A stretch of 64,000 bases of DNA from an uncultured Chiayiivirga sp. (GTDB lineage: Bacteria; Pseudomonadota; Gammaproteobacteria; Xanthomonadales; Xanthomonadaceae): contig CAKSZJ010000010.1 in assembly GCA_934525595.1 (NCBI GenBank), positions 35,658-99,657 on the forward strand. Reading direction: 5' to 3'. The notes beneath the pieces are model-generated. The model was not told where the DNA came from. It was given only the letters and a program-made list of their open reading frames with translations, and did not search any database. Shown here piece after piece: positions 55,446 through 63,346 of this stretch. A program made the position numbers and the translations under genes. The stretch's first letter is position 1, and each line of letters begins with the position of its first letter.

Positions 55446-56171
55446 GTGAGCCGCATCCTGGCGCTGGAAACGGCTACCGAAGCCTGCTCGGTGGCGCTGT
55501 GGCTCGATGGCGAGGTGCTGGAGCGCTTCGAGATCGCGCCGCGACGCCACGCCGAGCTGGTGCTTCCATGGATCGAGGACCTCCTTGCACAGGCGGGCGT
55601 GGCGCGCGCGCAGCTCGATGCCGTGGCCTGTGGCCGGGGGCCCGGGGCGTTCACCGGCGTGCGCCTGGCGGTGGCCATCGCCCAGGGACTCGCGCTGGCG
55701 CTGGATCGCCCGGCGCTCGGCGTTTCCACGCTGGAGGCGCTTGCGCTGCCTGCGATGCGCGCGCTGGACGAGGCGGGTGATGCCGCTGCCGGCGTGCTGG
55801 CCGCGATCGACGCGCGCATGGGCGAGGTGTACCTCGCCGACCACGTGCGCGATGCCGGTGGCCGCTGGGCTCGGCGCGGCGAAGAGCAGGTGCTGGCCCC
55901 TTCCGAGGCGAGTCTGGAGCCCGGCGCGCTGCGGGTGGGCATCGGCAGCGGATTTGCCGCGCAGGACGCGGCACTCGTGCCGCGCCTCGGCACCGCGCTC
56001 GTGCGTGTGGATGCGAGCGCCCTGCCGCACGCCGGAGACGTGGCGCGCCTGGCCGCTGAAGCGCTTGCGCGCGGCGAAGGCATGGCGCCCGAGGAACTGC
56101 AGCCCGCCTATCTGCGCAACAAGGTGGCGCTTACCCTTTCCGAGCAGGGCAAGCCGACGCCGGTGGCGTGA
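55446..56171 (+). CDS. tsaB: tRNA t6A biosynthesis protein TsaB
   Basis: 241 residues. ASKHA-fold partner of TsaD needed for N6-threonylcarbamoyladenosine at A37 of ANN-reading tRNAs. ILALETATEACSVALWLDGE starts the fold; CGRGPGAFTGVRLAVAIAQGLALAL is the conserved TsaB segment. The carboxyl part (LQPAYLRNKVA) is normal. GTG at 55446 gives the standard start. Neighbour of yoaA, as in E. coli, where yeaZ (tsaB) also lies next to yoaA. Confidence 0.93.
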   Translation: MSRILALETATEACSVALWLDGEVLERFEIAPRRHAELVLPWIEDLLAQAGVARAQLDAVACGRGPGAFTGVRLAVAIAQGLALALDRPALGVSTLEALALPAMRALDEAGDAAAGVLAAIDARMGEVYLADHVRDAGGRWARRGEEQVLAPSEASLEPGALRVGIGSGFAAQDAALVPRLGTALVRVDASALPHAGDVARLAAEALARGEGMAPEELQPAYLRNKVALTLSEQGKPTPVA

Positions 56172-56199
56172 GCGCCGTGCAGGGAGCGCCTGGCCGCGC

Positions 56200-56991
56200 T
56201 CAGCGGCTGTCCCCGAACGCCTCGTCGAAAAAGCCGCGCATGGCGGCGAACGCCCGCCGCGCCGCCACCGGATGGTGGACGCAGCCGGGAGGCGAGGCCG
56301 CGCTGGCCTCGGCAAAGCAGTGCACCGCGCCGGCGTAGTTCACGAACTGCCAGTCGGCCTGCACCGCGTCCATTTCCTGCTGGAAGGTCGCGATGTCCTG
56401 CGCGCTTACCGACGTATCCGCCGCGCCGTTGAGCACGAGGATCGGCGCTGCGGGGCGGGCGTCGGCGGGGCGGTCGGTGGTCAGGCCGCCGTGCATCGAC
56501 ACCACGCCCGCCACGTCCGCGCCGGCGCGCGCCAGCTCCAGCACCGTGGTGCCGCCGAAGCAGAAGCCGACCGCGCCGATCCGCGCAGGATCCAGCGGCG
56601 CATCGGCGGCGTTGTCGCGCAGCACCGCGACGGCCTTCGCGGCCCGGTCGCGCAGCGCCGCGCGATCGGCGTACATCCGCGCGACCTGTTCGCTGGCCGC
56701 CTTCGCGTTCGCGGGGCGCACGCCCTTGCCGTAGACGTCTGCCACCAGCACCACGTATCGGGAGCCGGCGATTTCCCGGGCGCGCTCCACGGACGATGCG
56801 TTCACGCCCATCCAGTTGGGCACCATCACGATGCCGGGGCGCGGCTGGGCGGAGGCGTCGTCGTAGACCAGTACGCCTTCGAATGCCTGACCGTCCAGCG
56901 TCCACTCCACCGGAAGCTCCCGCCATGCCGCCAGGACCTGCAGCGGAGCGGCGGCAAAAAGGGCGAAGAGGGCGACGGCGCGCAGTGACAT
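56200..56991 (-). CDS. Exported dienelactone hydrolase-family protein
   Basis: 263 residues. Signal peptide VALFALFAAAPLQVLAA. Alpha/beta hydrolase with the dienelactone hydrolase nucleophile Cys in VGFCFGGTTVLE, the acid in LNGAADTSVS, and a His in NYAGAVHCFAE. Probably periplasmic with an unknown ester or lactone substrate. Lies 90 nt downstream of the ECF sigma gene on the same strand. Confidence 0.88.
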   Translation of the reverse strand: MSLRAVALFALFAAAPLQVLAAWRELPVEWTLDGQAFEGVLVYDDASAQPRPGIVMVPNWMGVNASSVERAREIAGSRYVVLVADVYGKGVRPANAKAASEQVARMYADRAALRDRAAKAVAVLRDNAADAPLDPARIGAVGFCFGGTTVLELARAGADVAGVVSMHGGLTTDRPADARPAAPILVLNGAADTSVSAQDIATFQQEMDAVQADWQFVNYAGAVHCFAEASAASPPGCVHHPVAARRAFAAMRGFFDEAFGDSR

Positions 56992-57081
56992 GACGGACTC
57001 CCGGGAGAAAGGGGCGGGATCGCCACAATGCCACGAACGGTGTGGTGCCGCATGCCGCCCTCGGCACGCCGCGCCGGCCGG

Positions 57082-58308
57082 CTACATCGGTGGACTGCTC
57101 GACCAGCCGAACAGCAGACCGCTGGCGCCGGCCAGCACGCCGATGACGAAGCCTGCCCAGGCCATGCGCCGTTCGGCGCGGCGGTTGAAGGACGCGCTGA
57201 CCGGATCGCGCGCCGCCTCGCGCTCGTGCCGGCGGTGCAGGATGCGCGGCAGCCACGCCAGGTTCATCCCGCCGAGCAGCGTCATCATGCCGACCAGGCT
57301 CAGGCTCGGCAGCAGGCTGGAACCGCTGAGCACGGCGGCTCCCATCAGCGAGGTGAAGACCAGCACGACCAGGAGGCCGGTGGCCGCGAACCAGGCCAGT
57401 TCGCGCCGCTCCTGGTCGTCGCTGGAGGTGACCCAGTGCCGGCGCACGCCGAAGAAGACCGTGGCCACGCCGAGGATCAGCGCGAACACCATGCCGCCGA
57501 CGGCGCCGATCATCAGCCGACTGGCCCCGCCGCGCGCCAGCGCCGGGCCAAGCGCGGTGCGTCCCAGCAGCTTGCCCGCCAGCCCGGTGAGCTGGGCGGA
57601 TTTTCCTGCCGCCACCTTGCCCGCGAGCGATGCGCCGGCAGCGCCCACGCCGGCCGCTGCCGCGGTCTGCGTGGCGCCGAGCCCGGCGAGGATCAGGGCG
57701 GTGAATGCGACGGTGGGCGCGGTGGCGCAGGCGAATTCGCCCAGGCGCTTGAGCATGTCCTCGCGCAGGCTGGCACGCGCCCGCGACAGGCGCTTGCGCA
57801 CCGCCGCATCCTGTATTCCGAGCAGTTCCGCCACCTGCCGCGAGGACTGGCCTTCGCGGTAGTAGATCAGGAGGATCTCGCGGGTTTCCTCGGGCAGTTC
57901 GTCGATCAGGTCGGCCGCGATGGCCTCTTCCTGCTGGCGCGCGAGGCTGTCGGGCACGTCGGGCGCGGGGTCGGCCACCACCGCAAGGATGTCGTCGAGG
58001 TCGCCGTCGATGCGGCGCTCGTTGCGCCGCCGGCGCAGGTGGTCGTGCGAGAGGTTGCGGGTGATCTGGCGCAGCCACGGCAGGAAGCTGGAGCGGTTGC
58101 GCAGCCGCGGCAGGTGGGTCCAGGCGCTGAGGAAGGCTTCCTGCGCGATGTCCTCGCTCGCCGGCACGTCGCGGGTGATCGCCAGCGCGATGGCGGTGAT
58201 GCCGTTCTGGCAGCCTGCGACGATGCGGCCGTAGGCCGTGGAGTCGCCCGCCTGCGCCGCCGGCAGGTGTTCGTCGATCAGGAGGTGCAGGGCTTCGGTG
58301 CGGGTCAT
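57082..58308 (-). CDS. ECF sigma factor with a fused membrane domain
   Basis: 408 residues. Amino part (about 1-185) is an ECF sigma factor: region 2 (SEDIAQEAFLSAWTHLPRLRNRSSFLPWLRQITRN) and region 4 (LPEETREILLIYYREGQSSRQVAELLGIQDAAVRKRLSRAR). The rest has about five hydrophobic segments (FTALILAGLGATQTAAAAG, LMIGAVGGMVFALILGVATVFF, AWFAATGLLVVLVFTSLMG, LSLVGMMTLLGGMNLAWL, AGFVIGVLAGASGLLFGW). The sigma factor is thus membrane-tethered by its own polypeptide; no separate anti-sigma gene is adjacent. Downstream of tesB and the DUF2007 gene, 27 nt gap. Confidence 0.85.
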   Translation of the reverse strand: MTRTEALHLLIDEHLPAAQAGDSTAYGRIVAGCQNGITAIALAITRDVPASEDIAQEAFLSAWTHLPRLRNRSSFLPWLRQITRNLSHDHLRRRRNERRIDGDLDDILAVVADPAPDVPDSLARQQEEAIAADLIDELPEETREILLIYYREGQSSRQVAELLGIQDAAVRKRLSRARASLREDMLKRLGEFACATAPTVAFTALILAGLGATQTAAAAGVGAAGASLAGKVAAGKSAQLTGLAGKLLGRTALGPALARGGASRLMIGAVGGMVFALILGVATVFFGVRRHWVTSSDDQERRELAWFAATGLLVVLVFTSLMGAAVLSGSSLLPSLSLVGMMTLLGGMNLAWLPRILHRRHEREAARDPVSASFNRRAERRMAWAGFVIGVLAGASGLLFGWSSSPPM

Positions 58309-58335
58309 GGGCGGAGCGGGGCGGGGTGAAGGTTG

Positions 58336-58821
58336 CTACAGTGACAATTCGACGGGGACGATGTGACGTTCGTCGTCCGGCTCTGTCGCGGGAGCGGGGG
58401 CAGGTGCCGGTTCCGAGGCGGGCGGAGCCACGCGCGGCTGGCAGCTGCGCGACAGACTGAGCATCACCAGGATCACGACGGCTGCCAGCAAGATGACGCG
58501 CACCCGCGCGATGTTCTGCGCGACGCTGCGCGGTCTGGCGGCGGGCTGAACTGGTTCGGGCAGGAAGCTGCCGCGGGTGGAATCCATCAGCCCGGCCTCG
58601 CGCAGCAGCGCGCGCGCCTGCGGCTGGTCGTCCGGACGGACGACCCAGACCGCCGCCTCCGGTACCTCATGCAGGGCACTTTCCCGGTAGGAGAATCCGC
58701 GTCGCCGGTTGCCCTTGTACGAACGGCCGTTGGTGATGCGCGTCTGGATGCCGTGCTCGTTCAGCAGCGTCGCCACGCCTTCCGCGTTTTCCAGCCGGAT
58801 CGAGCTGAATACCTTGCGCAC
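58336..58821 (-). CDS. DUF2007-type protein with a membrane anchor
   Basis: 161 residues. The amino part (KVFSSIRLENAEGVATLLNEHGIQTRITNG, then VPEAAVWVVRPDDQPQARALLREAG) is the DUF2007 putative signal-transducing fold. A single membrane helix (VRVILLAAVVILVMLSLS) and a Pro/Ala-rich, acidic tail follow. Function unknown. GTG start at 58821, one base after the tesB stop, so the three genes (tesB, this, ECF sigma) are one operon. Confidence 0.78.
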   Translation of the reverse strand: MRKVFSSIRLENAEGVATLLNEHGIQTRITNGRSYKGNRRRGFSYRESALHEVPEAAVWVVRPDDQPQARALLREAGLMDSTRGSFLPEPVQPAARPRSVAQNIARVRVILLAAVVILVMLSLSRSCQPRVAPPASEPAPAPAPATEPDDERHIVPVELSL

Positions 58822-58822
58822 G

Positions 58823-59692
58823 TCAGCGTTCGTCCGGACTCACGCGCACCATCCCTTCCTGCGCGCTGGAGGCCACCAGCACGCCATCGCGGGTGTAGAT
58901 GCTGCCGCGCGCCAGCCCGCGGCTGTCCTGCATCGAGGGCGAATCACAGGAATACAGCAGCCACTCGTCCACCCGCAGCGGGCGGTGGAACCACAGCGCG
59001 TGGTCGAGGCTGGCCATGCGCACGTTGGGCTGTAGGTAGGAGATGGCGTGCGGCAGGGTGCTGGTGCCGATCAGGTGGAAGTCCGAGGCGTAGGCGAGCA
59101 GCGCGTGGTGCAGCGCCGGATCGTCGTCGATGCGGTCGGCCAGGCGAAACCAGATCTGCTGATAGGGCGGCTGCTTGGTGGGATTGAGCTCGTTGCGCGG
59201 ATAGACGTGGCGGAACTCGAAGGCGTCGCGCTTGGTCAGCCAGCGCTGCACCTTGGCCGGAAGCCGCGCCAGCTCGTCGGCGGAAAGGTTGGGGCCTTCG
59301 GGAAGATCTTCGGGCATCGGCACCTCGGGCGGCGAGAGCTGGTGCTCGGGGCCGGATTCGGGCAGATGGAAGCTCGCCGAGGCCACGAAAATCGGCTGGC
59401 CGTGCTGCATCGCGGTGACCCGCCGCGCCGAGAAGCTGCCGCCGTCGCGGGTCTGGTCGACCAGATAGACGATCGGGTGCTCGATGTCGCCGGCGCGCAA
59501 GAAGTAGGCGTGCATCGAGTGCACGATCCGCGCCCGGTCCACGGTGCGCTGCGCCGCGCTCAGCGCCTGTCCCAGCACCTGCCCGCCGAACACGAACTTC
59601 GTGCCGATGTCGCGGCTCTGGCCGCGGAAGATCGTGTCCTCGATGCGCTCCAGGCGCACCAGATCCAGCAGTTCGGCGACTTTTTCGTGCAA
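58823..59692 (-). CDS. tesB: Acyl-CoA thioesterase II
   Basis: 289 residues; E. coli TesB is 286. Double hot-dog fold. LLDLVRLERIEDTIFRGQSRD and VFGGQVLGQALSAAQRTVD are typical; LPHAISYLQPNVRMASLDHALWFHRPLRVDEWLLYS carries the catalytic Asp of the second hot dog. Cleaves medium/long acyl-CoA. TTG at 59692 was chosen over the upstream ATG at 59788, which has no SD and adds a Pro/Gly tail. First gene of the operon with the DUF2007 and ECF genes. Confidence 0.92.
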   Translation of the reverse strand: MHEKVAELLDLVRLERIEDTIFRGQSRDIGTKFVFGGQVLGQALSAAQRTVDRARIVHSMHAYFLRAGDIEHPIVYLVDQTRDGGSFSARRVTAMQHGQPIFVASASFHLPESGPEHQLSPPEVPMPEDLPEGPNLSADELARLPAKVQRWLTKRDAFEFRHVYPRNELNPTKQPPYQQIWFRLADRIDDDPALHHALLAYASDFHLIGTSTLPHAISYLQPNVRMASLDHALWFHRPLRVDEWLLYSCDSPSMQDSRGLARGSIYTRDGVLVASSAQEGMVRVSPDER

Positions 59693-59830
59693 GGCGGCAG
59701 GCTCCGGGGGGGCGGGGCGGGAAGTATACGGAATGCAGGAGGGTGGCCCGCCGTGCCGGCTTGCCGGACGCGCCCCGGAGGGGTGCATAACGCGTTGCGT
59801 TTAACGGTGTGCGTTATGTATCACTGCCGC

Positions 59831-60101
59831 GTGATCCGGTCCTTCCGCTGCCCGCCGGCTCTTTTCCTCCGGCCAGAGCGCGCGGTTTCCCGGCATCGCT
59901 ACCGTGGCCTCGCGCAGGCTGATTCAGCGGCACGCCGCGGCCACGCTGGAATTCCCGCGTGCTCCGCCGGGCAATCGACTGGAAGCCCTGAAGGGTTCCC
60001 GCGCGGGGCAACACAGCATCCGCATCAACGACCAATGGCGGCTGTGCTTCGTCTGAACAGAGTCTGGACCCAAAGACCCGCAGATCGAGGACTACCACTG
60101 A
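59831..60101 (+). pseudogene. higB-type toxin pseudogene
   Basis: HigB/RelE-like toxin broken twice. The start VIRSFRC (GTG at 59831) is in one frame. The body (VASRRLIQRHAAATLEF, then PPGNRLEALKGSRAGQHSIRINDQWRLCFV) is in another. Within that frame TGA at 60054-60056 stands where HigB has Trp (CFxW), and the frame continues TESGPKDPQIEDYH to the true stop at 60099-60101. A frameshift plus a nonsense change means no toxin can be made. Confidence 0.85.
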
Positions 60102-60108
60102 GGTGACG

Positions 60109-60276
60109 ATGATGATCAAAAACGGCATGCGGCCCATCCGCCCCGGCGAAATCCTGCGCGAGGACTACCTGAAACCGCTGGGCATGAGCGCCAGCGCGCT
60201 CGCCTCGGCCCTGCGCGTGCCCGCGCTGGCGGTGGCGGAACAGATCGAGAAGAAAGTGCTGCCGCACGTGGCGTGA
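60109..60276 (+). pseudogene. higA-type antitoxin with internal deletion
   Basis: 55 codons in an open frame. MRPIRPGEILREDYLKPLGMSASALASALRVPA is the start of a HigA/VapI antitoxin through the first helices of the HTH. It then jumps to LAVAEQIEKKVLPHVA, which resembles the antitoxin end. The recognition helix and about 40 residues between are missing, an in-frame deletion. It follows the higB remnant by 7 nt. Probably not a working DNA-binding protein. Confidence 0.8.
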
Positions 60277-60378
60277 CGCGGCAATGCACGCAGTCCGTTG
60301 ACGAGTGACGCCCTGGGCGCACCTTCCATGGCCGCCTCAGCTCCAGTGTCATGAGACGCTCTCATCAGCGCCGGCTGC

Positions 60379-61263
60379 TCACGGCGTCTGCCTGAAACGT
60401 GCTACCGCGCGGCGCAGTTGCGTGGCGTTGCTGCTGTCCTTCGGCCAGCCAATGATTTCATCCACGATGCGGCCGTCGCTGAAAAAATAGAATATCGGGG
60501 TTTCCCACTGATCGAGGATGTCCCACGCGTCGAACCGATACGCGAGCGCCATTTCGCCGGAGTGATGCGAGCGGTTCCATTTCGCCACCTCTTCAAGATG
60601 GAGAATCCGTTCCGGAGGGACCAGCCACAGTGCGTGGTCCTTGAAGAAGCTGGCAAGCTCCACGTCTCCGTCGATGAACCTGCTTGCGGCTTCAGAGAAT
60701 CCGCAGAGCGGGTTGGATACGATGATTACATGTTTGCCTTGATCGATCGGGTACGCGTCTTTGATCAAGGTATTTCCCGCCACCCGGAGTATCTGTGTCT
60801 TTGACGCCTCGCCGCGGGTCCGGTCAGCCATCGTCGGCAGGTCAGGAGCCGGTAGCTGGGGCGAATCCTTGGCCAGTTCGGCCAGGGATTCGAAGTCCCT
60901 GGTCAACAGGAGCGCGCCGGCAAGCGAGGAAAGGTCTTCCGGCGTTTGGATGTTCCGCGTGCGCATGAGCGAGTACATGTCGCGCAGTTCCCGCGTGATC
61001 GCGCGATCAGCAGAATAGAACTGCGCCTCGACGGCTGCCTCAAACCGCCTGCGCAGCGCGTCGTCGTCCTGATCGGACGTGTCACTGCTTGGGTACAACA
61101 GGTGGAATTTTTCAGCAATGAGCGCCGCGCGCAAGCGGTGCGGGAGCCGCTCCGTGGCGCTGATCACCTGGCGCAATTCCTGTTGCGTTTCAATGGTGGG
61201 GGAAGCGCCGGGTGACATTGCTTCCAGGGCGGCGGCGAGAAAGAGGGTGGCGATGCACGTCAT
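60379..61263 (-). CDS. Exported thioredoxin-fold protein with CGFS motif
   Basis: 294 residues. Short signal peptide (TCIATLFLAAALEAMS). A helical amino region is followed by a thioredoxin fold: strand HVIIVSNPLCGFSEAASRF with a CGFS active site instead of CxxC, and a cis-Pro segment ETPIFYFFSDGRIVDEIIGW. The single active-site Cys suggests monothiol chemistry or a binding role. Base composition is visibly lower in GC than neighbours. Encoded 63 nt after the Cys-rich gene at 61327, same strand. Not a named family to me. Confidence 0.7.
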   Translation of the reverse strand: MTCIATLFLAAALEAMSPGASPTIETQQELRQVISATERLPHRLRAALIAEKFHLLYPSSDTSDQDDDALRRRFEAAVEAQFYSADRAITRELRDMYSLMRTRNIQTPEDLSSLAGALLLTRDFESLAELAKDSPQLPAPDLPTMADRTRGEASKTQILRVAGNTLIKDAYPIDQGKHVIIVSNPLCGFSEAASRFIDGDVELASFFKDHALWLVPPERILHLEEVAKWNRSHHSGEMALAYRFDAWDILDQWETPIFYFFSDGRIVDEIIGWPKDSSNATQLRRAVARFRQTP

Positions 61264-61326
61264 GGTGGAGGGCCTGATGCAATGGCGGCGGGGGTGCGTG
61301 GTGCACCCTCGTCGTCCTGGAGCAGA

Positions 61327-61815
61327 TCAGCAGTTGGAAGTACATGCGCTGTGGACAGCGGAAGAACAGGTCGCGCGATCCGAACAACGGTAATCCAGCA
61401 AGAAATCAGCCAGTCGGAGAAGGCTGTAATCATGGGAATCATCGTTTAATTTGGAAGGAATTAATCCAGTGCTTGACTGCATGCCGAAAAGCGCAAGGAT
61501 TCTGTATATTTCATCAGAGGGCAGTTTTGCGAGCAGTGTGTAGTCGAACTGGGTCAGTCCCTTTTCATTGAATCGTAGGCTATCGACGAATGCGGAACGT
61601 TCGGTTGCACTCAATGCATTCAGTGGTGACAAATTTTCTGGCATCGACTGGATGTATTGACGTGTCTCCGTGGCGGATTTCAGCGGTGCCATTTCGTGTG
61701 CGATGTTCGAGGTCTGGACCATATCCTTGGCGATCAAGTTGGATGTGGCGTCATCGGCACTGGCGAGCATGGGAATTGCAAATAGCGCCATCATCATTGT
61801 CAGATGATAATTCAT
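61327..61815 (-). CDS. Hypothetical exported Cys-rich-tail protein
   Basis: 162 residues, not recognised. Signal peptide (YHLTMMMALFAIPMLASA). Mostly helical mature part (NALSATERSAFVDSLRFNEKGLTQFDYTLLAKLPSDEIYRILALFG). The last 20 or so residues hold four Cys in the order Cys-x5-Cys-x7-Cys-x3-Cys, ending in Cys. AT-rich for this genome. SD AGGAG six nt upstream of the ATG. First gene of a two-gene unit with the CGFS protein. Confidence 0.65.
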   Translation of the reverse strand: MNYHLTMMMALFAIPMLASADDATSNLIAKDMVQTSNIAHEMAPLKSATETRQYIQSMPENLSPLNALSATERSAFVDSLRFNEKGLTQFDYTLLAKLPSDEIYRILALFGMQSSTGLIPSKLNDDSHDYSLLRLADFLLDYRCSDRATCSSAVHSACTSNC

Positions 61816-62040
61816 TTTCTGCTCCTGTTGTGTTGAGACTCTGACAGACCGGAGCTATTCCCCAGCCTGTTTTCACAGCGTGCGCGCATTATTGATTCTT
61901 ATGCAAGAGGCTTCGCGTGGATTATTTATCCTAGATTTACATTCATGGCCGTGACGGAAAATTTCTGTTAACCGTGGCGTTCCATTTCTCCCGGGCATGC
62001 AGATGGTGGCGTTGATCGTGGCCGGTGCCTTGACGCCCTG
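61816..62040. other. AT-rich non-coding stretch
   Basis: Holds the upstream region of the Cys-rich gene and nothing else recognisable. Several AT-rich hexamers (minus-strand AATAAT, TTGCAT) make the promoter position ambiguous. Confidence 0.4.
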
Positions 62041-62454
62041 AGCGGGCTGGGTTCGTCGTATCTGAGCCAGCTATTGCGCAGCAAGAAGATGGGCGAAAGC
62101 GTGGCGCGCAAGATCGAGGCGGCGATGGGCAGGCCGCACGGCTGGCTGGATCGTCTGACCATCGCCGAAGCCGAACACGCGTGCCAGTTCGCTGCCGCTG
62201 CGTGGAGCCTGGACGCGCTGCTTTCCGGGCTGGCCGAACGGTTCCACGCCGCCAGCCCTGCGGTGCGCGAATCGACCGGGGAACTGCTGCTGCGCTTTGC
62301 CGCCTCACTTTCGGTCATGGTCACGATCGCGGGTGGTGGGCAGGCGGGTCAGTACGTCGCACAGCCATCGTCGGCCGCGCAGGGCCGACCTACGTCACGG
62401 GCGCGGTTTTCATGCGTAGGTCGGGGCTACGTCCCCGACGGAACTGCGCAATGA
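62041..62454 (+). pseudogene. Phage-type repressor fragment
   Basis: An open frame lacking a sensible start. GSSYLSQLLRSKKMGESVARKIEAAMGRPHGWLDRL is the second half of a Cro/C1-type helix-turn-helix with the typical post-HTH segment. The upstream part that should hold the first helices is not recognisable. The end runs into the REP pair. Best read as a decayed repressor. Confidence 0.65.
62369..62439. repeat. Inverted pair of GTAG-headed REP palindromes
   Basis: REP 1 (minus strand): GTAG (393-390 of 62 kb) then stem GTCGGCC/GGCCGAC (62370-62376, 62383-62389). REP 2 (plus): GTAG at 62416-62419 then stem GTCGGGG/CCCCGAC (62420-62426, 62433-62439). The pair faces inward-out with a 22-nt spacer, like REPINs. 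The GTAG-headed type is the SMAG/RAYT-associated family of Stenotrophomonas and relatives. Confidence 0.75.
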
Positions 62455-62499
62455 CGCGCTCGCGCTGCGCAATGGCTTCGGACTGTGCCCGGTAACGCA

Positions 62500-63081
62500 T
62501 CACGTCGTCGCGCGGATCAGGGTCACGTTCGCCAGCACCCGTTGCCACGGAAACATCGGCCCCGGATCGCGCTTGCGCGGCACCCTCAACGAGGCGTCGT
62601 CGCTGGCGGGTACCTGTTCGCGGTCCAGATCTTCATGCCCGGCGATATGGCGCAGGCCGGGAAGCTCGGCGGTGAGCCGGGCGAGCAGATCGATCAGGGC
62701 GTCGATCTGGGCCTCGGGATAGGGCTCGTCCATGGCCTGATGGCGTGAATCGAGCCAGTGCGGATAGCGCCCCGTATTGACCAGCTCAATGCCGACCGAA
62801 CGCGGGTTGTGGCCGCGCACGTGGTGGGCGATGCGTTCGGGCGGGACGAAGCGGTGGATACGGCCGTCGCGGTCGATGTAGAAATGGCCGCTGTTGCCGG
62901 TGCCCGAGTCGTGGAGCACGCGCTCGCCGTATTCGCGCGCCGTCGCAAGATCAGGCAGTTCGGTGCAGTGGATCACGATCCGGTCGATGCTGCCGAGCGG
63001 GCGCGTTTGCAGGCGCGAAACGTAGGGCAGGGGCCAGTCGCGGACGGCGATGGCATAGGGCAGCGTGGAGGCGGGAGGCAT
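62500..63081 (-). CDS. N-acetylmuramoyl-L-alanine amidase, AmpD-type
   Basis: 193 residues. Amidase_2 domain: zinc ligands His in IVIHCTELPD, His in HIAGHEDLD and Asp in RKRDPGPMFPW; catalytic Glu in VGIELVN. SGHFYIDRDGRIHRFVP and AHHVRGHNPRSVG are typical. No signal peptide, so a cytoplasmic AmpD-like role (anhydro-muropeptide recycling) is likely. ATG at 63081 chosen; an ATG at 63099 lies in the upstream -10 like sequence. Confidence 0.9.
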   Translation of the reverse strand: MPPASTLPYAIAVRDWPLPYVSRLQTRPLGSIDRIVIHCTELPDLATAREYGERVLHDSGTGNSGHFYIDRDGRIHRFVPPERIAHHVRGHNPRSVGIELVNTGRYPHWLDSRHQAMDEPYPEAQIDALIDLLARLTAELPGLRHIAGHEDLDREQVPASDDASLRVPRKRDPGPMFPWQRVLANVTLIRATT

Positions 63082-63346
63082 GGGGGCGCATGCTACCATT
63101 CGCGCGCATTTGCGCTGTTCCGCCGGGTTTCCTGCGTGTTCCGGAAGCGCCGGAAATGTCCCATCGGCCCGGCGGCTTTCAACAGGCGCACGTCTGGTCA
63201 GGCCGGGGTCGCACGTCTTTGCTTCAACGGACCAAACCGCTGGATGAGGCAGGCCCTCGTCTGTCACACGCGGTCGCCTTCGCGGGAATGACGCAAGAGG
63301 GCGGAATCGCTGCACTCACGCGCCCACCTTTTCCCGGAGTCACGCC
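63082..63346. other. Intergenic stretch, possible repeat remnant
   Basis: 265 nt between divergent genes. TTCGCGGGAATGACG (near 63283) is a half of the common proteobacterial palindromic repeat; the other arm is absent. Otherwise nothing seen. Confidence 0.4.

Noticed and set aside
59800..62499. Active prophage or intact insertion sequence
   Set aside because: Only a repressor fragment and REP palindromes; no integrase, transposase or structural gene.
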